Shown: piece after piece, positions 1 through 9,228 of the stretch
How positions within the stretch are numbered: position 1 is the first letter of the stretch
Layout: each line of letters opens with the position of its first letter
Source of the DNA: UBA6770 sp965660875
Lineage (GTDB): Bacteria; Bacteroidota; Bacteroidia; Flavobacteriales_G; Salibacteraceae
DNA length: 64,000 nucleotides
Assembly: GCA_965660875.1 (NCBI GenBank)
Contig: CBFIBQ010000001.1
Location: 62,001 to 126,000, forward strand
Direction: 5' to 3'
The notes under the pieces: model-generated
Told to the model about the DNA's origin: nothing
The model's database searches: none
What the model saw: only the letters and a program-made list of their open reading frames with translations
Made by a program: the position numbers and the translations under genes

Positions 1-1660
1 TTCCTTCAATCACCTTTCGTTCGCCAATAAGCACATCGTAATCCGGATCAATTTTTACACTATCTGGCAAAGCAGAAAAAGTTACTGTAAATAACTCAAT
101 GGACTGAGTAATATCGAGCTCGAAATCCTTGCGCACCCCATTTTTATAGACTGCAACGGGTACTTTAAAATCAAATAATGGAGACAAAGCACTGCTTCCT
201 GTTTGTGACAGCTCCATATAGAGTTGGTTGCCATCTAGGGTATATAGTAGCTCTAAGTTAGGATGTCCTTCGCCTTTATACCAGTCATCAAAAAACTCGG
301 TTAAATCTCTTCCACTAGTGCGCTCCAAATGACTGATTAAATTTATGGTTTTAGCGAATTTATGGTTCAAATTGGGATCATATAAAAAATTATGAATGCC
401 CGAAAAGAAAGCGTTATCACCAATTTCGTGTCTCAGCGTATGTAACACATATGCTCCTTTATTGTAAGTGAGCCTGCTACTGAAAAGTATCGAAAAATTC
501 AAGGTGTCCACTGGAAAAACTGAACCCGTATTCGTCCGTGTAATAAAATTAGTGACGTTGCGCTTCCAGCCCATCCAGCTGCTATTTCCAAAACCCGCTT
601 CATGGGTTAGGGCAGTTAAATAGGTAGCGAAACTCTCATTGAGCCAAATATCCTCCCAAGAACCGCAAGTCACCATATTTCCGAACCACTGGTGCGCTAA
701 TTCATGTGCCACTAAGGGTTGATTTAAATCTTGCATGTGTGACATAGTCTGATGCTCCATACCACCACCCATACTTGTTTGCACATGCCCGTAATGCTCT
801 CGGTTAAACGGGTACTTGCCGAACAAAGAGTCAAACAAGGCAAAGGTTTCTATTAACTGATTTTCCGCGTTTGCAACCCAAAACTCTTGTCCTTTAAATA
901 CATAGTTCTCCACTCTAATTGAGTCACTCGACCATTTCAAGTCTTGGGATATATGGCTGTATTCACCAATTGAAAATGCTAGTAAATAAAATACCATTGG
1001 ATAGCTGTGTTTCCAATGTGAAACGGCATTGGACCTGGAGCTATCCACCGCTTGCAATAGGCCGTTAGTTACCCCAGTGTATTGTTTGGGATGTACCAAG
1101 TAGATATCGCAAGAATCAATTTTATCTTGCAAGCTCATGATACACGGCCACCAATAGCGTGCACCGTATGGCTCGCTTCTCGTCCACACATGTTTATCAT
1201 CCGACTTGAAATAATTCTGAATATCTGGACCCTGAGGAACTCCGCTGTAAACGATTCTAATTTTGTTAGACGAGCCAATTGATTGAGTCGCAGTCAATGG
1301 AATAACCAAGAAGTTATCTGCTCTATAATAGTTCAGGTTTTGGTTGTTATTATCCTGAACAGTAGCAACCCTCATAGTTTTTGAACTATCAAAGTCCAAC
1401 CACAAGGTATCAATTGATTGGCTTAGAGTATAGGAAATGGTAACATCGCCATAAATTATTTGTCGATTAGGTTGAGCATCCATGCGCATGTTGACATGTG
1501 TAATGTCTAACAAAGGAGCTGAAGGAGATTCACTTCTGGATGAGACATTGGGTTCGGAATGCTCCAACACATGATATTTATATTCTACTGGAAAAACCTC
1601 TTGTGCTTGGATTGTTGCACCTATCAATAGGGAAAGTGCAATCATTGAAAATACCTTCAT
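1..1660 (-). CDS. M1 family aminopeptidase, secreted (3' end outside window)
   Basis: Zinc metallopeptidase that removes N-terminal residues from peptides, probably exported. Reading leftwards from the ATG at 1658-1660, the frame is open to the window edge (about 553 residues). It begins with a signal peptide (MKVFSMIALSLLIGATIQAQ). The zinc motif HELAH is at 692-706 and is followed by the downstream glutamate region WLNESFATY. The substrate-binding loop GGGMEH (752-772) replaces the usual GAMEN. The gene is divergent from the TlpA-like gene, with a 79 nt gap. The C-terminus is missing because of the window boundary, so a T9SS tail cannot be judged. The family call is firm; the specificity is unknown. 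Confidence 0.9.
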   Translation of the reverse strand, partial: MKVFSMIALSLLIGATIQAQEVFPVEYKYHVLEHSEPNVSSRSESPSAPLLDITHVNMRMDAQPNRQIIYGDVTISYTLSQSIDTLWLDFDSSKTMRVATVQDNNNQNLNYYRADNFLVIPLTATQSIGSSNKIRIVYSGVPQGPDIQNYFKSDDKHVWTRSEPYGARYWWPCIMSLQDKIDSCDIYLVHPKQYTGVTNGLLQAVDSSRSNAVSHWKHSYPMVFYLLAFSIGEYSHISQDLKWSSDSIRVENYVFKGQEFWVANAENQLIETFALFDSLFGKYPFNREHYGHVQTSMGGGMEHQTMSHMQDLNQPLVAHELAHQWFGNMVTCGSWEDIWLNESFATYLTALTHEAGFGNSSWMGWKRNVTNFITRTNTGSVFPVDTLNFSILFSSRLTYNKGAYVLHTLRHEIGDNAFFSGIHNFLYDPNLNHKFAKTINLISHLERTSGRDLTEFFDDWYKGEGHPNLELLYTLDGNQLYMELSQTGSSALSPLFDFKVPVAVYKNGVRKDFELDITQSIELFTVTFSALPDSVKIDPDYDVLIGERKVIEG

Positions 1661-1727
1661 TTGGCAATTATACGGCTAATTAAGCATCGTATTCAAAGTA
1701 TTTTCTATTCGAAATGGTGACCTTATT

Positions 1728-1735
1728 TACTTTTG
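1728..1735 (+). promoter_or_regulatory. -7 box TACTTTTG of the TlpA-like gene
   Basis: The sequence matches the Bacteroidota -7 consensus TAnnTTTG and ends only 4 nt before the ATG at 1740. Transcription would start at or next to the start codon, so the mRNA is probably leaderless. No clear -33 TTG is present. Confidence 0.5.
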
Positions 1736-1739
1736 ATTT

Positions 1740-2945
1740 ATGATATACCCACGACTCTTTCCGCTTCTTTTTATGTTGGCACTCTTGAGTGCTTGCACGA
1801 ATAAAAATAGAGACATGCCTCATTCATGGAAAGGTATACTCAGCTTGACGAAAACCAAAAACCTACCGGTTAATATAGAGTTCTCGCTGAATGAAGTAGA
1901 TAGCACTTTTACAATACACAACGGCACCGAGCAACTTGCATTTCCTATTGAAAATGGTCCTGATGATAGTTTGAAAGTGCAACTTCAACCCTATGAAAGT
2001 GAACTGCATTTTACATACAACCATCAAGAAATAAAAGGTTGGTGGTTCAATTTAGCAAAAGGACCTAACTATAAAATTGCATTTTCTGCTGAGCCCTCAA
2101 CATCATTATACGATTACAGCAAGCTCAGTATGGACCTTGCCCTAAAGTATAGTGTCAAGTTCGGATCAAAAAGTTCAAGCTTCCCTGCTATTTTGCTTTT
2201 AAAGAAAGATTCAACTGCAGTGACCGGAACCTTTAAGACAGAAACAGGGGACTATCGGTTTTTATGGGGAGAGCAAACTAAAGACTCTATTTGGTTGGCT
2301 TGTTTTGACGGAGCACATGCCTTTCTATTTACTGCAAGTGTAAAGGATGGTCAATTTGTTAACGGTACTTTTTACTCAGGGAATCATTACACCGAACATT
2401 GGCGAGCCAAGAGGAATGACAAATTCCAATTAAAAGACCCAACTGAATTGACAAAAGGCATATCGGATAGTGTTTTTAGATTTTCTCTTTTCACGCCAAA
2501 AGGAACAACCTTCACCGAAGATTCTTTATCAAAAGGTAAAGTCACCCTCATCCAAATCATGGGCACTTGGTGTCCCAATTGCAAGGATGAAACCGAGTTT
2601 TTAAAAACCTTACATAACAAATACTCACCGGATGAAATAGAGATTATTGCGGCTTCATTTGAATACCAAAAAGACACGTCTAAAGCCCTGGAAAGAATTG
2701 CGAAATATAAAGCAAGCATGCAAATACCCTACTCTATGTATTACGGTGGAGGAACCGAGAAACAAAAAGTTACCTCAGTTTTTCCAGACCTTGACCGAGT
2801 GATTTCCTACCCAACCCTGATAATTCTAGACAAAAGCGGCCAAGTTGCTCAAATCCATACTGGGTTTAACGGGCCTGCTACGGATGAGTATGCTGATTTT
2901 GTCGAAAAAACTAATCAACTAATTGACTCTTTAATCATACATTAG
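1740..2945 (+). CDS. TlpA-like thioredoxin-fold lipoprotein
   Basis: Membrane-anchored periplasmic or surface thiol-disulfide oxidoreductase. The N-terminus is a lipoprotein signal with lipobox LLSAC (Cys19). Residues about 25-235 form an uncharacterised beta-rich region. Residues about 240-400 are an AhpC/TSA-Redoxin domain with the active site WCPNC at 277-281. This two-domain layout is common for Bacteroidota TlpA-like proteins involved in stress defence or cytochrome maturation. It is first in a tight run with the next two exported proteins (gaps of 4 and 2 nt), suggesting one operon. The specific partner is unknown. Confidence 0.85.
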   Translation: MIYPRLFPLLFMLALLSACTNKNRDMPHSWKGILSLTKTKNLPVNIEFSLNEVDSTFTIHNGTEQLAFPIENGPDDSLKVQLQPYESELHFTYNHQEIKGWWFNLAKGPNYKIAFSAEPSTSLYDYSKLSMDLALKYSVKFGSKSSSFPAILLLKKDSTAVTGTFKTETGDYRFLWGEQTKDSIWLACFDGAHAFLFTASVKDGQFVNGTFYSGNHYTEHWRAKRNDKFQLKDPTELTKGISDSVFRFSLFTPKGTTFTEDSLSKGKVTLIQIMGTWCPNCKDETEFLKTLHNKYSPDEIEIIAASFEYQKDTSKALERIAKYKASMQIPYSMYYGGGTEKQKVTSVFPDLDRVISYPTLIILDKSGQVAQIHTGFNGPATDEYADFVEKTNQLIDSLIIH

Positions 2946-2949
2946 AGGC

Positions 2950-3852
2950 ATGAAAAACCTTTTCTTGGTAACGATTTTTGCTGTTTTCTGTATTCCCTCA
3001 AATGCACAGTTCTTTACAGCCCTTACCGAACGAGTAGAAAAAGCTAAAGAACGCACGCTTTTAATCGAGTCCGGTGACTTTGAGTGCTCTACCGATATTG
3101 AAGCGCTATTCAAAAAGTATTGGACTTTTGGAAAAGGAGTTGAAATCAAAAGCACCAAAGAAATTGACGCCTTAATGACTCCAGAGCATGCAAAGGAATA
3201 TATGGTGCTTACAGGTGATGAAAAAATGGAAATGAAACTTAACAGCAGCTCAGCGGCAGCAGTAATCGGTATTGTGTTGTACTTGGGAGAGAACTCCATG
3301 ATTCGCAACGAGTTGAATATCGACCGAAAGTTTGTTTTTAAAGTCTCATTTCCCTCCTGCGTGGTGCATGAAGCGGAAGTTAAATTCATATGTCAACATT
3401 TCAATAATTATTTAAACCATCCCATCTCAAACAACCAAAAAAAAACTACTGTTCCAAAAGAAGCTACAAAAGGTATAGCAAACCTTACGCTTTTAATTCC
3501 AGAAAATTCAACGGAGCTGAACGCTGCTGAACTCAGCAAATACTATAAATACCCCATAAAGAAGGTGAGCACTGAGAAAATCATTGACAAGATTTTGGCA
3601 GAAGCGGCAGGGTTTGCCTATGTAAATATTTTATGGAGCGATAAACGATTTGCATGGGAAAGTGCCATCATTGCTTGTAAAGACAGTGAAATACTGGCCA
3701 CAGCAAAAAACGACTATTTCAAAGCATCAGTAAATAAAAAGAAGTGGGACAAAAACAAACAGGCACTGGCAATTTGTAGGTCAAAAAGCGAATTGAAGGC
3801 CTATGAAATAAAACAACTGAATAAGGTAGTTCAAGCTTCATTTGATGAATAA
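2950..3852 (+). CDS. Exported protein of unknown function
   Basis: I do not recognise this 300-residue protein. It starts with a signal peptide cleaved near NAQ (residues 18-20), has no further membrane segment, and is rich in Lys and Glu with a few scattered cysteines (for example Cys46 in DFECSTD). It lies 4 nt after the TlpA-like gene and 2 nt before the FKBP isomerase, so it is probably co-transcribed with two envelope folding or redox enzymes. There is no T9SS tail. A role in envelope protein quality control would be a guess from context only. Confidence 0.7.
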   Translation: MKNLFLVTIFAVFCIPSNAQFFTALTERVEKAKERTLLIESGDFECSTDIEALFKKYWTFGKGVEIKSTKEIDALMTPEHAKEYMVLTGDEKMEMKLNSSSAAAVIGIVLYLGENSMIRNELNIDRKFVFKVSFPSCVVHEAEVKFICQHFNNYLNHPISNNQKKTTVPKEATKGIANLTLLIPENSTELNAAELSKYYKYPIKKVSTEKIIDKILAEAAGFAYVNILWSDKRFAWESAIIACKDSEILATAKNDYFKASVNKKKWDKNKQALAICRSKSELKAYEIKQLNKVVQASFDE

Positions 3853-3854
3853 AC

Positions 3855-4262
3855 ATGAAAACAATTATTACACTAGTTTCCATATTGTGCGGAATTAGCA
3901 CATATGGACAAGACACGGTTAAAACAGCATCGGGGCTGCAACTCATAACTCTAGAAAAAGGTGAAGAGCAAATGCCTAAAATTGGTCAGGAAGTAAAAGT
4001 GAAATACGTAGGATTCTTAGAAAATGATAAAATCTTTGACGAATCTCCAGGATTCAAATATACATTGGGAGATAAAACCATTATCCCTGGCTGGAATGAG
4101 GCCTTGGCACTTATGCATCTGAAAGAGAAAGCACTGATTATACTTCCTCCTCATTTGGGTTATGGCGCTAAGGGCAGCCGAGACGAATTCGAGCCAGAGA
4201 AATATTCTATCCCACCAAATTCCACCATTTTGTTTGAAATAACATTACTTAAAATCAAATAA
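3855..4262 (+). CDS. FKBP-type peptidyl-prolyl cis-trans isomerase, exported
   Basis: Catalyses cis-trans isomerisation of X-Pro bonds, here outside the cytoplasm. A signal peptide (to about residue 18, STYGQ) precedes one complete FKBP domain of about 115 residues. Typical elements are present: VKVKYVGFL, the IIPGWNEAL loop, LGYGAKG and the closing strand ILFEITLLKIK. The order and length fit a minimal single-domain FkpA/FklB-like enzyme without the dimerisation extension. It ends the probable operon begun by the TlpA-like lipoprotein. Confidence 0.9.
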   Translation: MKTIITLVSILCGISTYGQDTVKTASGLQLITLEKGEEQMPKIGQEVKVKYVGFLENDKIFDESPGFKYTLGDKTIIPGWNEALALMHLKEKALIILPPHLGYGAKGSRDEFEPEKYSIPPNSTILFEITLLKIK

Positions 4263-4297
4263 GACCACGCCATTGAGGACCAGCCTCACTAAACCAC

Positions 4298-4305
4298 TAT
4301 TTTTG
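4298..4305 (+). promoter_or_regulatory. -7 box TATTTTTG of lysS
   Basis: Perfect TAnnTTTG match 23 nt before the lysS ATG. A TTG at 4273-4275 is 22 nt upstream and could be the -33 element, although the spacing is slightly long. Confidence 0.55.
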
Positions 4306-4328
4306 CAGCCTTAAAATCGAGACGAAAT

Positions 4329-6053
4329 ATGAGTTTGCAATTATCTGAACAGGAAATAGTTAGACGTGAAGCATTAGACAAAATGCGTGGTTTAGGCATT
4401 GAGCCATATCCTGCTGAAAAGTTTGACGTGAATGCAAATACAAAGGAAATTCTAGCCAACTACGAAAAAAACAAACTCGACTATAAAAACGTTTCGATTG
4501 CTGGGCGAATCATGTCTAAGCGGGTTATGGGAAAGGCATCTTTTGCTGAAATTCAAGATTCTGCTGGGCGTATGCAAGTTTATATTGCGCGTGATGAAAT
4601 TTGCCCCAATGAAGACAAGACGCTTTATAACGATGTTTTCAAGAAACTGGTTGATATCGGTGATTTTGTTGGGCTAAAAGGCTATGTGTTTACTACTCAG
4701 GTTGGAGAAACTTCTTTATTCGTTACTGAGTTTAAAGTATTAAGCAAATCACTGCGCCCACTGCCTATTGTAAAAACTGATGCGGATGGAAATGTGCACG
4801 ATGCATTTGTAGATCCAGAATTAAGATACCGTCAACGCTATGTTGATTTGGTGGTAAATGATGGCGTAAAAGAGACGTTCATTAAAAGAAACCGGATCAT
4901 GAGCGCTATGCGCAAGTTCTTTAACGACAAAGGCTATTTAGAAGTAGAAACTCCAATACTGCAACCGATTCCCGGAGGTGCGGCAGCTCGTCCGTTTATG
5001 ACGCATCACAATGCATTGGATATTCCCTTGTATTTGAGAATTGCCAATGAGTTGTATTTAAAGCGGTTAATCGTTGGTGGTTTTGACGGGGTTTATGAGT
5101 TCGCAAAAGACTTCCGAAACGAAGGAATGGATCGAACACATAATCCTGAGTTTACCGTTATGGAAATCTATGTAGCCTACAAAGACTACAATTGGATGAT
5201 GGACTTCACCGAAAAAATGCTTGAAGAAGTAAGTATAGCGGCCAACGGAACTACTGAAGCAACCATCGGTGATAACAAGGTGGATTTTAAAGCACCTTAC
5301 GCCCGTGTGCCTATGCTTACGGCCATAAAAGAACACACAGGTTTTGATTTGAAAGGAAAATCAGAAGATGAAATTCGAAAAATTGCTACTGACCTTGGTT
5401 TAGAAGTTGATGAATCAATGGGTAAAGGCAAGCTAATTGACGAGATTTTTGGCGAAAAGTGTGAGCACCACTATATTCAACCGACCTTCATTACAGATTA
5501 CCCAAAAGAAATGTCGCCACTTTGTAAAAAACACCGAGATGACGATTCGCTTACAGAGCGTTTTGAATTAATGGTTAATGGAAAAGAGCTGGCCAATGCC
5601 TACACTGAGCTAAACGACCCAATTGATCAGCGCGAGCGGTTTGAAGAGCAAATGAAACTCTCCGAAAAAGGCGACGACGAAGCCATGTTTATAGATCAAG
5701 ATTTCTTGCGCGCACTGGAATACGGAATGCCACCAACTTCTGGAATGGGCATCGGAATCGATAGACTGTGCATGTTCTTAACGAATAGTCCAAGTATTCA
5801 AGACGTGTTGTTCTTTCCTCAAATGCGCCCTGAGAAGTTTGAAGCAGCTGCAGAAAAGGCAGTTGAATTAACGGATAACGAAAAAACCATTTTCGATATC
5901 CTAAAAGCTAACGAGCGCATGAACATTTCCGAGCTTAAAGAACAAGCAGGACTCAGCGGAAAAGGCTGGGATAAAGGCATGAAAGGCTTAGCAAAACATG
6001 GCCTTACGAAAGTTAAAAAGACCGAAGACGGTGTTTTTGTTGAGGCGCTTTAA
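4329..6053 (+). CDS. lysS: Lysyl-tRNA synthetase, class II
   Basis: Charges tRNA-Lys with lysine in the cytoplasm. Residues about 1-160 are the OB-fold anticodon-binding domain. The class II catalytic core follows, with motif 2 (FRNEGMDRTHNPEF) and motif 3 (GMGIGIDRLCMFL). At 574 residues it is longer than the approximately 500-residue E. coli enzyme. The extra C-terminal part (from about residue 515) reads like a small winged-helix module (ISELKEQAGLSGKGWDKGMK), an extension I associate with Bacteroidota LysRS. A clear promoter box precedes it. It converges on the T9SS gene with only a 6 nt gap and no visible terminator. Confidence 0.97.
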   Translation: MSLQLSEQEIVRREALDKMRGLGIEPYPAEKFDVNANTKEILANYEKNKLDYKNVSIAGRIMSKRVMGKASFAEIQDSAGRMQVYIARDEICPNEDKTLYNDVFKKLVDIGDFVGLKGYVFTTQVGETSLFVTEFKVLSKSLRPLPIVKTDADGNVHDAFVDPELRYRQRYVDLVVNDGVKETFIKRNRIMSAMRKFFNDKGYLEVETPILQPIPGGAAARPFMTHHNALDIPLYLRIANELYLKRLIVGGFDGVYEFAKDFRNEGMDRTHNPEFTVMEIYVAYKDYNWMMDFTEKMLEEVSIAANGTTEATIGDNKVDFKAPYARVPMLTAIKEHTGFDLKGKSEDEIRKIATDLGLEVDESMGKGKLIDEIFGEKCEHHYIQPTFITDYPKEMSPLCKKHRDDDSLTERFELMVNGKELANAYTELNDPIDQRERFEEQMKLSEKGDDEAMFIDQDFLRALEYGMPPTSGMGIGIDRLCMFLTNSPSIQDVLFFPQMRPEKFEAAAEKAVELTDNEKTIFDILKANERMNISELKEQAGLSGKGWDKGMKGLAKHGLTKVKKTEDGVFVEAL

Positions 6054-6059
6054 ATTGAT

Positions 6060-6785
6060 CTACTGATATAGTACTAGCTTCTGAGTAGTGAGAATTTCAC
6101 CGTGCTGAAAAACCATTAAAAAGTAAATGCCCGGTTTTTCTTCAAGATTGATTTCTAGCTTAGAAGTCTCTCCAATATTTTCTTGCAAAATCGTTTTGCC
6201 TGTAATATCAGAAATTAAATACGATAGTTCGGAATAAGTATTTCCTAAGTCTATATTGATTTTTCCTTGTGTTGGACTAGGAAAAACCTTCATTTCAAGA
6301 ACCTTTTCATTCACGGCCACATTTGTTGGCGAAGCTTTTTTTACATGATATTTAAAACATGCTGTGTCTCTATAAGTAGAATCTAAAACATCAAAAAATT
6401 CTAGGCACAATTCCATCGATCGATTGTTATCTTTATTTTCAATTATAAGGACAACTTCAGATGTTCTACTATCATTTTTACTCACCCAACATGTAGCTTC
6501 TTTATAAATAACAATACTGTGTACAGCACAGTAACCATAATGAAGGTATACAAATGTTGTATCAAAAGTTGAGGAGTTGATAGCGTAATTAGCAACCGTA
6601 TTTTTAAACACCCTTGCTTTAATAATCATACTATCTTCAGTATTGCTAGTCAAGCTTATCTTTCCATAAGAACGGTAATTTAAAGTCAGCGTGTCTTCAA
6701 AAAGATGCTTGTCCAATGTAAAGCGCTGCGCAAATGCGGTTCCGCAAAGAAAAATTAAACCAAAAATGAACAAAGAATTTTTCAT
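6060..6785 (-). CDS. Small secreted protein with T9SS type A sorting tail
   Basis: A 241-residue exported protein with signal peptide (LIFLCGTAFAQ) and an unrecognised beta-rich middle. The C-terminal 70 residues are a classic Por secretion tail: MKVFPSPTQGKINIDL, then SDITGKTILQE, then KPGIYFLMVFQHG and a short basic last strand. The tail directs export across the outer membrane by the type IX system, after which it is normally cleaved. Four cysteines in the middle could form disulfides. The substrate or role is unknown. Confidence 0.8.
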   Translation of the reverse strand: MKNSLFIFGLIFLCGTAFAQRFTLDKHLFEDTLTLNYRSYGKISLTSNTEDSMIIKARVFKNTVANYAINSSTFDTTFVYLHYGYCAVHSIVIYKEATCWVSKNDSRTSEVVLIIENKDNNRSMELCLEFFDVLDSTYRDTACFKYHVKKASPTNVAVNEKVLEMKVFPSPTQGKINIDLGNTYSELSYLISDITGKTILQENIGETSKLEINLEEKPGIYFLMVFQHGEILTTQKLVLYQ

Positions 6786-6971
6786 GAAACGATGATTAGG
6801 CTCTAGTCAATATAGGAAATATTAGAGTTTAAGAATAAGCCGTCAATATAGTCCTTTGGGTTTATTAAGCCTTAATCAATTCAATAATTGCCTCATTTCT
6901 AGTTAACCTTTTTACAAAATTGAGCATAAAGTACTGTAGATCAGTTCGCCTTTTTAGAGTACAATAGCGCA

Positions 6972-7067
6972 ATGAAAAAAGCGGCACTTATAGTTGCCAA
7001 CTCCAGTTGGGGTGCCGAATGGTATTAGCACTTTTGGGAACATGAATTAACTCCACCTGAGTATTTA
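6972..7067 (+). pseudogene. Relic of a second nhaA (residues 41-63 only)
   Basis: Reading from the ATG at 6972 gives MKKAALIVANSSWGAEWY, then a TAG stop, then HFWEHEL. This matches residues 41-63 of the intact NhaA encoded at 7800 in the same frame. The first half differs from the intact gene mainly at synonymous third positions, while the middle (tggggtgccgaatggtat) is identical. The relic runs into the 3' end of the GreA-like gene. It is too short and interrupted to work. Confidence 0.7.
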
Positions 7068-7526
7068 TTAAAAAACGTCTAGCACTTTATAATTAACTCC
7101 ATTAAAAGAAATCTCATCACCTTTTTTACTCCCTGCCATATTTTTGAAAAGTGGTGCCTGAGCAGACAAACCAAAATAAGCTGTTGAACCAACCATAAAC
7201 TCCTCAATTCCAGTAGAAACAAAAAGGTTACGCTGATTCGTAATTACTACCGACCCAAACTCAACTACGCTATGTTCTCGATTGACATCTACCCTATCTA
7301 AAGTCTCTAGCTCCTTACGAGCAAATTCAAATTGAGGCACCAACGTGTCCATAAACTCTATATCGGCATCCGTCCTCGACTCACTTTGGCTGTCTGTTTC
7401 AGCTAATTCTTTTCCATCCGTAGTGGCTTTAAGCTCATCAATACGATTCTGAAAATCGATTACAACACTTTTCATTTTAGCCTTTCCAGCTTTTAATATT
7501 TCCTTTTTTAATTGCAATTTTTTCAT
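7068..7526 (-). CDS. GreA/GreB C-terminal-like protein
   Basis: A 152-residue cytosolic protein. A basic helical N-terminus (KKLQLKKEILKAGKAKMKS) is followed by a probable coiled coil to about residue 90. The C-terminal FKBP-like half contains VVEFGSVVITNQRNLFVS, then APLFKNMAGSKKGDEISF and a final hydrophobic strand, resembling GreA-type transcript cleavage factors. Bacteroidota carry many such short GreA-like proteins, often misnamed 3-oxoacyl-ACP synthase. Whether it binds the RNA polymerase secondary channel is inference. Its 3' end abuts the nhaA relic. Confidence 0.6.
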   Translation of the reverse strand: MKKLQLKKEILKAGKAKMKSVVIDFQNRIDELKATTDGKELAETDSQSESRTDADIEFMDTLVPQFEFARKELETLDRVDVNREHSVVEFGSVVITNQRNLFVSTGIEEFMVGSTAYFGLSAQAPLFKNMAGSKKGDEISFNGVNYKVLDVF

Positions 7527-7688
7527 GTTTTATGCTTTTTATTATTACTGAACAACACTACGGTTTGGTACTGTTTTCTACTGCCAAATTACACACAGCT
7601 CATAAATTAAAGCCTGATACTTATCATAGTTGGCAACCAATTAAAGGTATCGGACACTTTCTTTGGTACACTTAACTTCAAGTTTACA

Positions 7689-7703
7689 ACGTAAATTTTA
7701 CGT
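7689..7703. promoter_or_regulatory. Perfect 7+1+7 palindrome upstream of nhaA
   Basis: ACGTAAATTTTACGT lies about 97 nt before the nhaA ATG, in the 273 nt gap between the divergent GreA-like gene and nhaA. It could be an operator for a dimeric regulator. No gene is seen in the rest of this gap. Confidence 0.3.
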
Positions 7704-7799
7704 CGTTATGCTGCAATAGCTACTCCTTGAATTGGTTCAATTAACTTTTTTTTTCGTTGGATACCTCAATCAGATAAAAAAAAGATTAATTCTGTAAGA

Positions 7800-9176
7800 A
7801 TGGCAAAAACTACGAAACAGAGTGCGTACAAGGAACCCATCGACTATATTATACGTCCGCTGTATGCAGCACTTGGCCACGGGGCGGCTACGGGTATTCT
7901 TCTGTTTTCTGCAACATTAGCCGCATTAATTGTAGCAAATTCTTCATGGGGTGCCGAATGGTATCATCATTTTTGGGAACATGAAATAACCATCTCTTAT
8001 GATGACCACACCTTTTCCATGAACCTGCACCATTTTGTAAATGACGGCCTAATGGCCATTTTCTTCTTTTTGGTGGGCCTCGAGATAAAACAAGAGTTTC
8101 TTCTGGGGCAATTGAGCACATGGCGAAAAGCCGCTTTACCAATAGGAGCAGCTATTGGTGGCATGGTGGTTCCAGCTTTTTTGTTCATTTTATTCACCGC
8201 TGGAAGCGATAGTGATGGCTGGGGTATTCCCATGGCCACCGATATCGCGTTTACTTTAGGACTTATAAACTTGGTAAAAAATAGAGTTGCAAAAAGTGTA
8301 AAGGTTTTCGTGACCAGCCTTGCTGTGGTTGATGATATCGGAGCAGTGCTCGTCATTGCATTGTTTTACACCTCTCAATTACATATTGATCAACTGTATG
8401 TTGCAGCAGCCTGCTTGGTGGTACTAGCAATTGCCAATAAAATTGGAGTTAGAAGCGTTTTATTTTACTCCTTAGTTGGTATTGGTGGTATTTGGTTTGC
8501 ATTTTTCTTTTCGGGCATACACCCTACAATTGCTGGTATTTTAATGGCCTTTACCATTCCAGCTAAATCACGTATATCGAAAGAGCAATTTAAAGATCGC
8601 GCCAGGCAATTATTTGAGCGCTACAGAAACGTTAGGACAAGAGGTAAGTACTACAATACTCCAAAGGAAGAAGAATTACTTAAGCGTTTTAAAAATACAG
8701 GTAACGCAGTGCGTACCCCACTTCAAAAAATTAGTACGAATATTCACGGATTCGTTTACTTCGTGGTCATGCCCATTTTTGCCTTTGCCAATGCAGGTTT
8801 GCATATAGACTCCAGCTTTTTTGACGTCCTTCTAAGCCCCATTGCTGCAGGTGTAATCTTTGGACTTTTACTTGGAAAGGTTTTGGGCATAACTTTTATA
8901 ACGCGTTTGCTTGTAGCTCTAAAAATCAGTCAACTCCCAATAGGCGCAACCTGGAGACAAGTCATTGGAGTTTCCATTTTAGCGGGTATTGGTTTTACCA
9001 TGTCCTTATTTATTTCAGAGCTTGCCTACAGCAGTGAAACAAAAATTGAAGCTGCAAAATCTGCCATTTTGGTTGCCTCAACACTCGCAGCAGTAGTCGG
9101 CTTGCTGTTTTTACGCTATTTCAGCGATTATAACGATTTGAAAAGCCAGCCACAAACGATACCTAAAAAGACATAA
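7800..9176 (+). CDS. nhaA: Na+/H+ antiporter NhaA
   Basis: Inner-membrane antiporter that exports Na+ in exchange for protons, typical of marine bacteria. It is 458 residues with about twelve membrane segments. The ion-binding aspartate pair is in VVDDIGAVL (Asp178, Asp179) and the supporting aspartate in ATDIAFTLG (Asp148), corresponding to E. coli D163/D164 and D133. The loop around residues 255-315 is long and basic (KSRISKEQFKDRARQLFERY), which makes the protein longer than E. coli NhaA (388). A fragment of a second copy lies 0.8 kb upstream. Confidence 0.95.
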   Translation: MAKTTKQSAYKEPIDYIIRPLYAALGHGAATGILLFSATLAALIVANSSWGAEWYHHFWEHEITISYDDHTFSMNLHHFVNDGLMAIFFFLVGLEIKQEFLLGQLSTWRKAALPIGAAIGGMVVPAFLFILFTAGSDSDGWGIPMATDIAFTLGLINLVKNRVAKSVKVFVTSLAVVDDIGAVLVIALFYTSQLHIDQLYVAAACLVVLAIANKIGVRSVLFYSLVGIGGIWFAFFFSGIHPTIAGILMAFTIPAKSRISKEQFKDRARQLFERYRNVRTRGKYYNTPKEEELLKRFKNTGNAVRTPLQKISTNIHGFVYFVVMPIFAFANAGLHIDSSFFDVLLSPIAAGVIFGLLLGKVLGITFITRLLVALKISQLPIGATWRQVIGVSILAGIGFTMSLFISELAYSSETKIEAAKSAILVASTLAAVVGLLFLRYFSDYNDLKSQPQTIPKKT

Positions 9177-9210
9177 AAAAACCGCATTAACCTCAAAAGC
9201 TAACACGGTT
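9175..9210 (-). terminator. Probable terminator of the TonB-family gene
   Basis: On the minus strand an AACCG/CGGTT stem with a shorter inner stem is followed by a run of seven T. It lies just past the stop of the TonB-family gene and directly after nhaA. Confidence 0.5.
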
Positions 9211-9228
9211 TGCTAAAAAAATACTTTT

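Noticed and set aside
8614..8808. Second-frame ORF within nhaA
   Set aside because: It lies wholly inside the nhaA coding frame and has no independent start signal.
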